Origin: Bugula neritina | Taxonomy: Eukaryota > Bryozoa > Gymnolaemata > Cheilostomatida > Bugulidae | NCBI GenBank assembly: GCA_964035545.1 | Contig: OZ037766.1 | Location: 4,627,722-4,691,721, forward strand | DNA length: 64,000 nt | Reading direction: 5' to 3' | Part shown: positions 1 to 13,300 of the stretch, piece by piece | Layout: every line of letters begins with the position of its first letter | How positions within the stretch are numbered: the first letter of the stretch is position 1 | Notes under the pieces: model-generated | The model's database searches: none | The model's input: the letters and a program-made list of their open reading frames with translations, nothing else | What the model was told of the DNA's origin: nothing | Program-made: the position numbers and the translations under genes

Positions 1-452
1 TGAATTTACCAAAAAATGGCCATTACCAGTATTCTATATCATGTGACTTCTACTTTCTCATAATAATTAATGCTTATAGTAAATCTGTAACTAATCAAAA
101 GTATTTTAACAAGTTTTAATTTACAATACTTCAGCTTTCTTTTACTAGCTGTCATCAATTCACACATTTGCTGACCTCAATCATAAGGATATATATGATA
201 TATAGTACTGAAAGTAGTTGTTACTGTTGTTAAGCAATATTGCAGCAACGTGAACTAATTTAGACTCTAAATATAATATCTACAACGCTGGAAAACATTT
301 GACCTGTGTAAGAACGTTTCCATGTTCAAAGATGGAATCTATTTCTTGTAATACCTGACTAATATTTAATATATAAATAATATATGATGATGATCACTAG
401 AAATAATGGAAATGAAAATGCTTGATAAATGTCCAAATGATAGCCAACTAAC
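1..452. other. Intron of the corin-like gene (no exon seen)
   Basis: AT-rich sequence without a recognisable FZ, LDLa, EGF or protease exon. It follows the donor after the exon at 453-602. Confidence 0.6.
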
Positions 453-1399
453 CTATGGCAGGTTTGTGGGCGGGTAGAGACGTAGAGCTGTTGAGACATG
501 TGAAGCTGGGGTTAGACTCTTGGACAAATGTCTCACAGTGCAGGTTCATCAAGTCTCTCTGCTCTTCACCGATAATGACGTGATTACATCGACTCTTGAA
601 AGCTGTAGCAGAATAAGGTATGTATGAGAGGGGATTATTACTGCAAGGACAGACAACTTACAATGTTACTATCACACCTACTATTGTGAGAAATCTACGC
701 CTACTTATATGCTGTGCAACTTTACCTTTATTTCCTATATTTATTTTATGCCTTTTAGCTTGATATGAGCGTAGACCATGCCAAATTCTAACAAGTTGCA
801 TTAAAACGGGCTATTTTCATAAGTTGTCAAAATTGAATAAAACTCCTTTTTTAACAGTAATAGAGCAGCAAAAATAAAGAATATTTAAATAATAGTAATA
901 GAGGCATTATGAACAGTTGTGGCAGCTGCAATAGTGGTAAAACCAATGAGCATAATAATGGTAGAATAATAGCCGTGAGAGTAGCTGTAGTAGTAATTTT
1001 AGGAAGTAAACTAAAAAAACTTAACTTAAGACGGAATTCAACCTTGTTATAAATAATCTAGAAATAGCCAATACTGAAACAACATAACACTCTCAAAAAA
1101 CAAGTTAATATCAGACATTAACAGAATATCAATTAGGTGCGTACTGTGACAAATATGACGACAGGGAAACAGAGGGAATCCGGATTGTTCCTGGCAAGTA
1201 GGATATCTAATAGCACAAACAAACATCATAGCCATATCGTAGCATTCGCTGTCGTTGAGGTGAGCCAGGAGTGATTCTGTGCTGATGTTCATAAGTCCCT
1301 GGATGTGAGGAGAGGCGGAGGTTTTTGTGTACGGGAGGTAGGATCTGCATGTGCTATTTTCAGCGAGTCGGTAATCGCAGCTATACTCTGGCAGGTCAT
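453..1399 (-). CDS. Corin-like gene exons 39-40: Frizzled domain FZ7, start of a fourth module
   Basis: Exon 1145-1399 starts after TTATTATAG and encodes a FZ N-terminal part ([30 protein letters not shown]) without the internal phase-0 intron, as in FZ5. Exon 453-602 encodes the C-terminal FZ part (RCNHV, LHCETF, FTCLNSS). It ends in a GTTAGT donor in phase 1. No further exon is recognisable in bases 1-452, which look like intron, so the next coding exon lies to the left of the window. Confidence 0.83.
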
Positions 1400-4300
1400 C
1401 TATAATAACATAGCGACTCAACTTCAGGCACAGAGGGAAAGGATATCCTATGATGATTCATAAAAGTATAACTAAAATGACTCATAACTTCTATTAAACA
1501 TGATTCATACAAGTAATCAGTTATGATCAACACAAAACAGCTGCACGTACAACTGAGGTCGATGCAGTAATGGAGAAATTGAGAAAAGCCTGTGTTCTAG
1601 ATTAGGAATGTAGCAAAAAAAGTTATATTCTTACAAGAATTTCAACCCGCGCCCCAAACAAACATTTAATAAAAAATTATAAAACTTAGGTTATCTCAAT
1701 TTCTCCGCTACTCTGTCAACAACACTTACGATTCTGACAGTGTGTTCCTGAGAATCCGAATGGGCAAAGGCATACAGTCTGATCATGTGACATCAGTCGA
1801 CAAGTGCCCCCATTCTGACAAGGGTCGTTCAGGCAGAATGTGATGTTACTTGACGGGCCTATACAAAAACAACATAGCTGTGAATAAAACAGAGCAATAA
1901 ATTTTCTCTGTGAAAATAAATTCAACAAACTGCAAATGTAACTTTTAGTAAATTGTTTTCTTAATAAAATGTTTTCAAGTTTAAATACAAAATTTAACTG
2001 CTTTTAGCCATGCGTAGATAACTTTAAACAGTGAAATTATCAGCAAAAAAAAACAAATTACTCAACAAATTTTTGTACAAAACTTTTATACCAGTACTAC
2101 AGAATAGACAAAGATTTTGATGACATAGGTGAGCTATGAGCAGACGATTTTAATGATTTGGAAGAGTTTTAGGTGATAGTGGTCCTTTACCAAGTTACAA
2201 TCTACATATAACCAAAAGCTGAGTAAGGTTGCTCCATCTTGACCTAGGTTCACTTAGTTTAGTTACAGCTCATGCTAATAAGGTTGAGAATATTCACTGT
2301 GTAACACGTAGACTCGAAACACTTACAATCCCACTCGTCGGAACCATCAGAACAATCCTCTTCACCGTCGCACTTCCAATGAGGCAGCAAGCAGCTGATG
2401 GTGGGTACGAAAATATTCACGCCATTCAAGCATCGGAAAAATCCATCGGGACAAGAATCCTCGGGGTCATCTGCACAGATAAGTACATGTGTTTGAAGCA
2501 AGTCTTTAGAAAATATATACTGTAGACCAGTTGTAGAAGCAATAAGTAACCAAGTTTCTGATGAACATGATGAGACAACTCTAAAACTAAGTCAGTGTAA
2601 CTCTTACTACAATCTGCTTCATCTTCTCCACTATTGCAGTCAGTGTAGCGATCACAAACATAGTCCTCAGGAATACACTTTCCGGAGTGGCAGCGAAATT
2701 CGTCAGCGTCACATCCGCCACCGCAATCTGCATAAAAATATTATTCCATTTATTCACATTTCTCAACTCACTTTTAGTATAGATGTTCTGACAATTAAAT
2801 ATTGAATATAAATTTCCTTACTTGATTAAATGAATATGTGAAAAAATATTGAAATGGGTGAGGAAAAACTAAGTTACACACTGAACCATAAAACCAGTAA
2901 CCATCTTTGAACTGCAAAGTAAATCTATTCTATTATTACAGTCTTTAATGTTTGCAGTCCTTAAAAGTTGAGAAATTGAATTTAAACAAAAAATTTTAAA
3001 CAATACTTTTAAAAAAACTTTTTTTTCATAAATTTTACAAAATTGATATACAAAGCAAGAAAATTTCAACTGCCACCTGAAATAACTACAAAATCACAAG
3101 TATATTTTAAAAAAACACTTTCCGGACATGCTATATTCAATATTTCTGCTATGAAATAAAATATCTACTAACTTTGTTCATCGTCTCCCCCTGGGCAGTC
3201 AGCAACTGTGTCACATAGTTGAGTACGAGTAATACAGGTCTTGTTATCATTACACTTGTGCAGGTTTGAGTTACAGACTACAAAATTTAGTATAAAATAG
3301 AAACAATCTGTAATCAGGAAATTATTGCAATACCACAATATACACTGTGCCACACTTTAGTAAAGTATTGCAATATAACAATATACACTGCAGAATAAGT
3401 ACCACATATTAAGTACCACATATTATACACTGTATTTGTTTTCAAAAAAATACATTATATTTTATTAGTGATGATAGAAATACTCAATCAACTTTTATGC
3501 CACATATCAGTAAATAATATATATAATACAATCTTCTTGACAGGAATAACTTTAAAATATGAATCTATATTTTTACATGAATCTAATTGGTTAAAGAAAG
3601 CTGTCATTGATAGCTTAATTTTGCTTTATATTCTATTTTGCTGAACATTATATAACATATGAGAACACATATGAGGTACAACACATATACACACACACCT
3701 TCTGGGAGGTCTAGTATGACACAGCACATATCCACACATACCTTCTGGGAGGTCTAGTATGACACAGCACATATCCACACATACCTTCTGGGAGGTCTAG
3801 TATGACACAGCACATATCCACACATACCTTCTGGGAGGTCTAGTATGACACAGCACATATCCACACATACCTTCTGGGAGGTCTAGTATGACACAGCACA
3901 TATCCACACATACCTTCTGGGAGGTCTAGTATGACACAGCACATATCCACACATACCTTCTGGGCAATCCTTTTCATCTGCTCCATTTGGACAATTCGAA
4001 TGTCCATCACATTTCCAAGCTGATGCGATACAAGCTCCGAATGCACCGCAGCTCATTTCATTCTCTAAGCAATGACCAATAGGACACTGCACTTCATCCG
4101 ACCAATCAAGACAGTCCGGCGTTCTGTCGCACTTCTTCTCTTTTGGTATGCAAGCACCAGACGTGCATCTGAAACTGTCTGGCTCACAGGCTACAATGAA
4201 AAAGAGAATTTCCAAATCTATCGACATAAAATGATAAAGAAATTGTTGTTCTGTAGTTTTTTATTTTCTCTTGGCTTTTTGAAAAGTTATCACAACTATA

Positions 4301-7300
4301 AGTCATACAAAACATACTTTCATATAAAAAAAATCAAATTGCTCCCTCCGTATCTCAATAAGCTACAGGTCCAGAAACCTCGATTCATGAAAGTTGAATA
4401 CCAGATTTAACTAACGGATTCGATAAATTTGGCCATTTTGTCTATACACACATGCAAAAGCCACAAAACGAGGTCCATGCCCTTCTAGTGACATATGGAA
4501 TTTCATAAGAAATGAAACTGTGAGATATAGAGGGAGCACTGTTCAAGCAGCAAGCTATAAAAACAATTATCTTCAGTTGAAAAAGTATTATATTTGGAGC
4601 TATGGCATTACCTGGCAAAGGCTCTCTTGTCATTATACAGTTGGGATTGCTGGCATTGTTGTTATATTTAGGCATTTCATCACATTGAAGAATGATTGGG
4701 AAACCAATAGCGGACAACTCATAGGAGCAGTTGGCCTCAACCTCTTGACACACTGCAATATCACGTACAGATAGAGATATACATTCTGTGTGATATGTCA
4801 CTGTATGTGACTATTATACAACTATTGTAGGCCTATGACTATACGGCTACTATAGGACTATATATGACAATATGAATATTATATGACTATATGACAATAT
4901 GAGTATTATATGACTATATGACAATATGATTGATATATTATGACAATATGATTTTTATAGAACAATAATATGACTTTAATTTCTCTTGTTGACTACACCA
5001 ATTAGAGTATATTCAACCATATAACTTCACTAACCCAATTAAATCATTAGCTTCATAGAAATAGAAAAACTGGAGATGCACCTAGAATTTTATGAAGTGG
5101 GATGAGTGTTGCAAAAACCTAACACTTGCTTCAAATATTATAAAGACAAATAGGCCAGCATTGACCGTACATCAGTAGCAGTAAGCTTGCTGCCAGCCTG
5201 TATTATCATATTCAAAGCAACTCAATATATAAAGTAACGTAGATGGCTTACATTCCATGCATGGTAACATGGGTTCATCCCTTTTCTCTTGGCACTCTGG
5301 AGCCAGGAAGGAACAGGCAAAGAGCTGCATAGAATCGTGGCAGAGAGCGTGTTCACTGTGAATTCTTGAGAATATGTCCAGATATACGGATGATTCAGCC
5401 TACAACCCATCCAAAGCTCAAATATTATGCTATAAACACAGGCTAAAACCAGAACACAAAAGGTAAGGTGTGGCATTGGCGATATTTATAACATGTGGCG
5501 TGTGTGTGTTCGAGATTGTAAGAGCTATTTAGTGTGAACATGTATATATCGGCATGTTTTATTACTACAGCAACAATAATTATAAATTTTAAAATTTGAT
5601 TGTATTGAAATATAATACAATGTTGTCGAACTAAATTACATAAACCAATTAAATTAAATTGTTTAATTTATAAATAGCAAACTTCCTAATTTTCTTTTTT
5701 GTTCCGATTGCAAAATAAAATTATATTAATTTGCAAAATAGCTAGAGAAACAGGTTGGTAAAGATATAACTACTTCTCAATCAGTAGATTGACAAAAGTT
5801 CCAAGGCTGTCTAAAATTTTTAAAATTATTAACTCAAGAACCAAAGAAGATGAAACTGAAAATTTAACCTCTAGCAGCATAAAAACAGAATTTCTAAGCA
5901 TTACCTGTTTTCAATAAGATGGATTGGAATATAGAAATGTTGGGCATAATCATTATATAAATCCTCTAAAAACCACACTGTTTCAGACAGAAAATAGTAA
6001 AATAACAGAACATAGAAATAATTCAAAGCATAGAAACAATGTAACATGAAATAGGTTATACCTGCGAGACTTGTTCCACTAGATTTGGTAGAACAGTGTA
6101 GTTGTATAGGGAGCTACAGAATGGATGCTTGACTCGTTCACATCGGGGCTTGTTGACTGGGTGCAGAGGCTCGGTGAGGAACTCACTTGAAGAACTTAGG
6201 CATACGGCGTCAGGGTAGACAGACTTGTCGGGGAACTGCGTACAGTCAAAGTGATCGAGATGGGTGGCTGCCTCCCCACCCGCACATTTATGCAACAGCT
6301 CTGCAAACACAACATTACATAATATTCAGAGAAGTTCATATCTAACTTTACACTAGTGAGTAGTGCATATAGCAAGTGGCATATAAGACAATTGATTTTC
6401 AGTATAGGAGTTGTACCGCCATGCTTTAAATTTATGTTATTCAGAGTCATATAAAATGAACTTTATTTAAAATAGAAGTTCAATGATGTCTATAGAACAA
6501 TAAGAGCTATAAAATACCTCTAGAATAAGCTAACAAATGCTAAAAAGTATAACTAACCTAGACATGTATGTTGACAAGGCAGTATGGGTAATCCAGAAGA
6601 TGGCTGACAGCCGGGGAAGTTGGTGCCGCACAAGACGAGCGAGGCGACTTTGGGAGCGCACTCGTTGAGTCTGACAAACACGTCTTCCGGAACAGCGCTG
6701 TCAAAGAACAGCTGCATATCCATGGAGCTCCTAGTGTAGTTGTAATATGGCTCCAATACGTCGGCGCACCTCGGCACTAGCACACTGGTGTCGCACTTCA
6801 CAGCATGCAGGCTGAACACTACATGCAAGAAAAGCTGGTCAGTAAATCAAAAAACTATTCTGTTACAACAAACAAAATATGAAGTCAAGTATACAAAAAC
6901 AATTGCATCTTTAAGCCAATACCAGACCTAATTCATCAGAGTGTATTTTATGATTAGATTTTTAATATAGGAAATTTATAATTTAGGATAAAATAAGTCA
7001 CAAAAAACAATATTGCAAGTATGAAATTCTGCAGTATTAACAGTTTGAACAGTAGGGTTTCTGAAAGAAGCATGCCATAGCACCAACAGCATATTTATAT
7101 TACTTTTAAAACAGCTTTGTTTTTTGTGCACGAGACATTGTCTTTATCTTAAGTTAAAAAACCCTACATTAGCAACATTTTCTGAGCGGTAATACAATGT
7201 ATGTGGAATAACAGCCTACTGAGTCTGGTAGCAAACTACGTTTGTTTTAAAGGCTAAAACACAAGTTAGAGAACAAATCGCATACATTTCTGACATCTTG

Positions 7301-10300
7301 ATCCGCCAGTGTTTGGGGGGCATTCACACCTGAACCCGTCTATGCTTCCGGGCTCTGGGACACAAGTCCCGCCTCTGTGGCATCTTAGAACTGCGCAAGG
7401 TGAAGGACAATCCTCCTACACCAGTATGTAAACATATTATAGAAGCTTCATGGTGCAACATTAGAACATATAATAAAATAAAATAGGATATGTGTGTGGG
7501 TGTGTACAAACTTATAAACTGCATAGCTACTGTACATACATATAATCATATACTATATAATCATATTGACGTAAAGGAAATGTACTCACCTCATCACTCC
7601 CATCTGTACAGTCCTTAGAGTTGTCACACCTCCATTTTTCAGGTATACATGCTTTACCTGTATACCTATTCACTCCTGCACGACATGTGGAGTTGCCCGT
7701 ACAACCTAGAAATAAGCACATGTAGAGATTTACATTGCATAGAAAAAGTTTATAAGTATATAAAACTCTGTGATTTATATTAGCTGCTATTAGCAAGTTT
7801 ACCAACCAACCGGTACTATAGCGTTCAGTCATTACAATAAACTACTACTCACTTATCCACTTACTATATAGTAGTCATACACTGACTGTATCATAGTCAT
7901 ACAATAAACTATTACTTACTTACCATAGTAGTCACACACTCACATAGTAATACAGTGTATCATAAACTATTACTCACTTGCTGGGAGATCATTACACTTC
8001 CTTTCATCAGTGAAGTCGGGACAGTCCCAATGGCCGTCACACACCCAGTCCTTGTTTATGCACCTGCCCTGTTCACATTGGAACATTGACTCATCGCAAT
8101 GAGTAACATTCCTGCACAAAGCATGACCCTCATCACTGCCATCTTGACAGTCTTTCTCTCCATCACACTCCCAGTCCTGTTGCAAATTCAACACGTGTAC
8201 TTAAAAGATACAGAATTCTCATTATAAAAGTTGCATCGTCATGTTTTATGCTTATAATATAATAATAATTCAACATGTTTGGTGTGTTGATAACCAAGAA
8301 GATAGAAATATTTTCATAGGTAAATAGTCAACTATACAATTAGGCCACTCTTAACTCAATAACGGGCAGACAATAACATATTGCTATAATAAGCAAAATG
8401 GCTATGCTCCCAGGCTTTTTCTTGCAACTCTCTATGTGGGTGTGCTACAACAAAGTTTTTAACACAACGCAACTTTTTAAAAGCTGAAATTTTAAAATAT
8501 CAATCTTGAGTCAAATATGCAGTTGGTGTTGGTTGTATATTATATATCTACATTAGTTTGAAGGGAGAAAGTTTCTCCTTTTCAAGTGCAAGAAACTGCT
8601 CTATTTCCAAAAGGAGAGACTATTATACTGTCAAAAAATTATTAAATTTTTGAATAGACATTAAAAAGAGCATTTGTAAGTACACTGCAGCAATTATCTC
8701 CACTTACTTTTCGATAACAGCCAAATCCAGAAGCACACTTCACCTCATCTTCATCACAAATACCTACAGAAAAGTTTACACCAATCAAAAGAACGCTTTA
8801 AGTTACATCTCTTCAGAGTTTAACCTTGACAGCATCTCAAACTCAGAAATGCAAGATTTTCATGTTAACCACTTCCTCTAAGCCATCAATAAATTATTAT
8901 AACATTTACTTTTGTCATAAATTTTCTCTTATACAAATATAAAGAATTAATTAAAAATGACTTAATAATAGCAATTTATTGTATCACATTTCAGATGTAT
9001 GGCTTTTTCAAAAATCTTGGAACATACTGTCGCTAGGCAACCACTAGTTTACACAAACGACATGCAAGTATTCTGCACATTTAAAGACTTTCTCTCATTG
9101 ATAATAAATAAGAGGCTCTACCAAATTTGGCTAAAGATATATGCATCAAAATATAAACTTTTAAGGAAAAAATGCATCGCATATATGTATTATGCTAAGT
9201 TGAATTATTCCAAAACTGCACAATTTTTACAACTGTTCGCTTTCCCACATAGTGGATATATTTTTTAGCCTGTAAGAATATGTTTAAAGCATAAAAATAC
9301 TACTTAGAGTATCAAGTCTTCTAATATAAAACCCCTGAAGGTAGAAGACCTCTAACAGTATACATACAGTGCATCTCATCTTTAGGCGGTGAGCTTGCAT
9401 GTTTACCGGGCAAGAGAGGACAATCCCTGTAGCCATCACAAACAAATGATGATGGAATGCAGTGGCCGTTACCACAGTTGAACTCATTCCCTCTACAGGC
9501 TGCAGCGGCTGTAGGAAACAAACATAATATGTACAGTGAAATTTAACATCTTAACAAACTACATGATGTAAATAAATGTGTCGTTTCAAATCAATATTCT
9601 AATTATGGCTACATTGATAGGTACAGGAAATGTACTACAATAAAATTATTACACATGTTCTTGAAAAGTTGCTGTTAAATAAATTGAATGCAAATATATT
9701 TTATTCAAAATACAGCAAGCTAATGTAAAATGATTATACTGATATAAGGCTACAAAAGTATCAGATATACAGCAGGTAGTTAAGCAGTAAGCAATAGTAA
9801 TACTGTATAAGACCATGCTCTAAATGCTTATCAAGGACATAAACTTAGCCAGCCAACCAACCTAATGACCACAACTTAAGAAAAACCTTTCTGGCAGCAT
9901 GTAGCAGACACTTGGCAGCTATAGCTATGCATGCACATATCATTGGGACATTCTAATTAAAGATATGTTCAAAACTACAGGTATATACTGTACATATATT
10001 AAGCAGTTTATAGGGTACATACTGTACATATCAAGCAGTTCATAGGGCATATACTGTACATACATTAAGCAGTTCATAGGGCATATACTGTACATATATT
10101 CACCCTTCACCCGAACCAATCAAGCTATACATGAAGCAGCAGCATAAACAGCAACAGCAGAGAGCCATCACATAGCTGGGTGTACTTACACTGAATAGAC
10201 TATGGTCCAAAGAAAATGATGAGTGCAAAGAGTGGTGAGAGGAGATATAGGAGAGTGAATAAGCAGAGTGAAACAAAATTAGTCTACACAGCTAAACTGC

Positions 10301-13300
10301 AGCCATTGCCTCGACTAATCTATAAAACTCAATAAATTTTTATATTCAAATCAATTAATAAATAACTTTTATTTGGTAACAAAATGGAATTTATAAAAAT
10401 ATTACATAAAATTACAAGTTTTAAAAATGAAATAATGTTGATGCTTTTTTAATCTTAGATGATGAATAAACACGAAAATAACATCTAACTTTTTACACCA
10501 GCCAAACATCTAGGTAGACATTTGAATTCCAGTTTATGCTCAGAATGAAGCATATAATTTTTTATAAAATAAAACTGTCTGTATAACTAATACAACATGC
10601 TACAACAACACACAGTAGCACCTCTGGTACAATCACATGGGCTACTTGTGAGAGAAATAAACGTAATAGCATGATTGAGAGATCTAAGTTTATAAGGTGA
10701 AGATATTTTAGCCTATTCGAGCGAGAAACTCAAAAATAGAACCGGGAGTTGTGGTAGAGAGATTTGACCAATAGTTATCTGAAACAAAATGCGACAAAGA
10801 TTTTTTAAATCAATCAAAAGAATACCAATATTTTTCAATTTGAAACTAATATGGACGCTGATCTCGAAACACATTTTTTTTAAGCATAAATTCTTCAGTC
10901 TCGCAATACTTTTAAGCTATAAAATAAAATATTTCAGTGAGATTACAAATACTGTCGAAAATTGTTTGGAATCAATAAGATTAGTGGTTATGAAAATACT
11001 AGAATTTGAATCACCCACCACACATGACTGCCTCTTCGTCGGAGCTGTCGTCGCAGTCGGGGGCATTATCACACAGGAATTCTTTGTATATACATTCGCC
11101 ACTTCCGCACTCAAACTGGTCACCAAAGCAACCTACAGGGGAAAGTAGTTATACTTATATCTCATGCAAAATACAGGAGTTGTCTTTCCATGCACATCAC
11201 GTACACATAAAAGGAAATTTTTCAATGAGATTAGAAATACTTACAATATTCAAAATAGTGTAAAAGTTATAGAAAAATAGAATAAAAATAACATCAAAAC
11301 CGCTTATCATTTTTGCTAGTTTAGGTGAAGAGCTTTTTTCAGAAAAATTAAATAAGTGAAACAGATTGTTTACTATTTGGTTAGTTTTTAAACTGTTTTG
11401 TATAGAAAAATTCCACCTAGTATAAATGAAATTCAAATTTTCACTACAAAATAAAATGATGTGCAAGAGATAGCTGTTATCTTGATTTCCATAATGTCAC
11501 AAAGTTATAAATTGGAAAATTGGAACAAAGTTATAAAAATAAATTTACAAATAGAGATAACAGAACAATGCTTATCAGCATAGCTGTGAGGAAAACACTC
11601 TTCAATGTTTTTAAAAATAGTAAAATAGTTTGCAAAACAAAATTTTATCTGTTACACATATTTTTATGGAATTACACAAAACAAAATTTTGATATCACTA
11701 AGTATGCTTATATTTATAATTTTCTGGCCTGTTCACATTTTTTCACCAAAAACAGATTATACGTGATCATGGTTGCTGAAACTACTAAACGTGACTCATG
11801 TTTGACGAGTCTAAAAATGTTTAAAGAGACATATCTTTAATATAAACATTAAAAAAAAACAAAGCACTTGCCGAAACTCATTTATTTCATCATGCTTGCA
11901 TTTTTGACTATCAGTTTTTAAACAGTTATGTTTCTATGAAAACATATTGTGCCAATGTAGACATTCATTATATTGCATGTTGCGGCTCATTTACTGTTGT
12001 TTATAAAGAGAAGGCAACTCCTTAAATTTTAAAATAACACTTTCTATGGGGGCTTTCAAGTTACATCTATCGTTGAATATTAAAACTCTATAAGATTCAT
12101 GTTTATAAAATATGACCACATTTTTCAACCATGAATAAACAATAACTCTAGATTTGACATACCTTGTTTAGTAGCAGGTGGAGGTAACTGGACACAAACG
12201 TTAGGATCATCACTTTGTGGGAAATCATCACAAGTAAACGGGAATCTAAACTGCATGTGATCCATCCAATAGCCGCAGTCAAAGGCCACAGCTGTAATGA
12301 GTACGAAACATTTAGTATAATTAGAATGAAATTAGTAAATTAGTAAGACAAATTAAAACTCTTATCATGAAATAACTGCTAATCACAAATTGCAAAGTAA
12401 AATGGTAAGGTTTATTATAAACAAGCCACGAAAGATATCAATGTAAAACCAGTTTTAAGAGTAAATATATGTTCAAAATTGTATACATAAACTTCCAAAT
12501 TATCCTGCTATTTCTATCTAATTGCATTGTAACTCACTAATAATAAACATGTGAAGGCAGTATAATCGAAAATATTATTTAGAAAACAAAAAATCTTGGT
12601 GCTTGATGGCAACAGCCTTATCACACTTACTTTCACACAGGTCTTTACATGGTGGAATAGGGCCAGTTCCTTCTGCATTGCATTCTGGGACAGCCAGAGC
12701 ACAGCCAAAAGCTTGCAAAGACGGGTTACACTGGGGCATATTACTATGAGCATACTCAAACTGTCCCACAAACCAAGCAGCCGTCGACTGAAATAAACCA
12801 TCACCATTACAACATACTTTCTTTGTTATGCTACAGAAGAAGCATGATCAGTATATTGGCAATAAAATATTAGATAAGTTTCAACTCAATACAAAATATT
12901 GTAGACGTGACTGTCACCTGATGAGTCTGGTTAAAGTAATTTGGTAGGTACGTCGTGTTGTAACCCAAATGTTCACAGAAACCAATCTTCAACTCTTGGC
13001 AACCCAACTCAGAACTCTGGCCAGCTGCAAACACACATGTTATAGGTCATACAATCACAGAACAAGGGATAATAACCATTAGCTATGATTGATGATCTAG
13101 TTTCACAGCTTGTCTATGCATAACAGAGTGTGCAAAGCTTCACTACATTCACCCTACCTAAGTAGCATATAAATAAATTACAGACAACATCTATATAATA
13201 AGAAACTATTAACTCTCACGTGAAGGAGGGGCTAAAGTGACTGTGGTGTGCTCTAGTTTGAAACACTCAGCATCGGGGTAGAGATAGTCGTCTAGTAACG

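Noticed and set aside
3690-3960. CRISPR-like array (regular 43-bp repeats)
   Set aside because: There are no unique spacers; units are adjacent and identical, and the DNA is eukaryotic. It is a minisatellite.
10789-11840. Several 80-120-codon frames on both strands
   Set aside because: They are AT-rich intron frames of low-complexity Lys/Asn/Ile/Phe composition; only the 11019-11132 minus-strand segment has LDLa cysteines.
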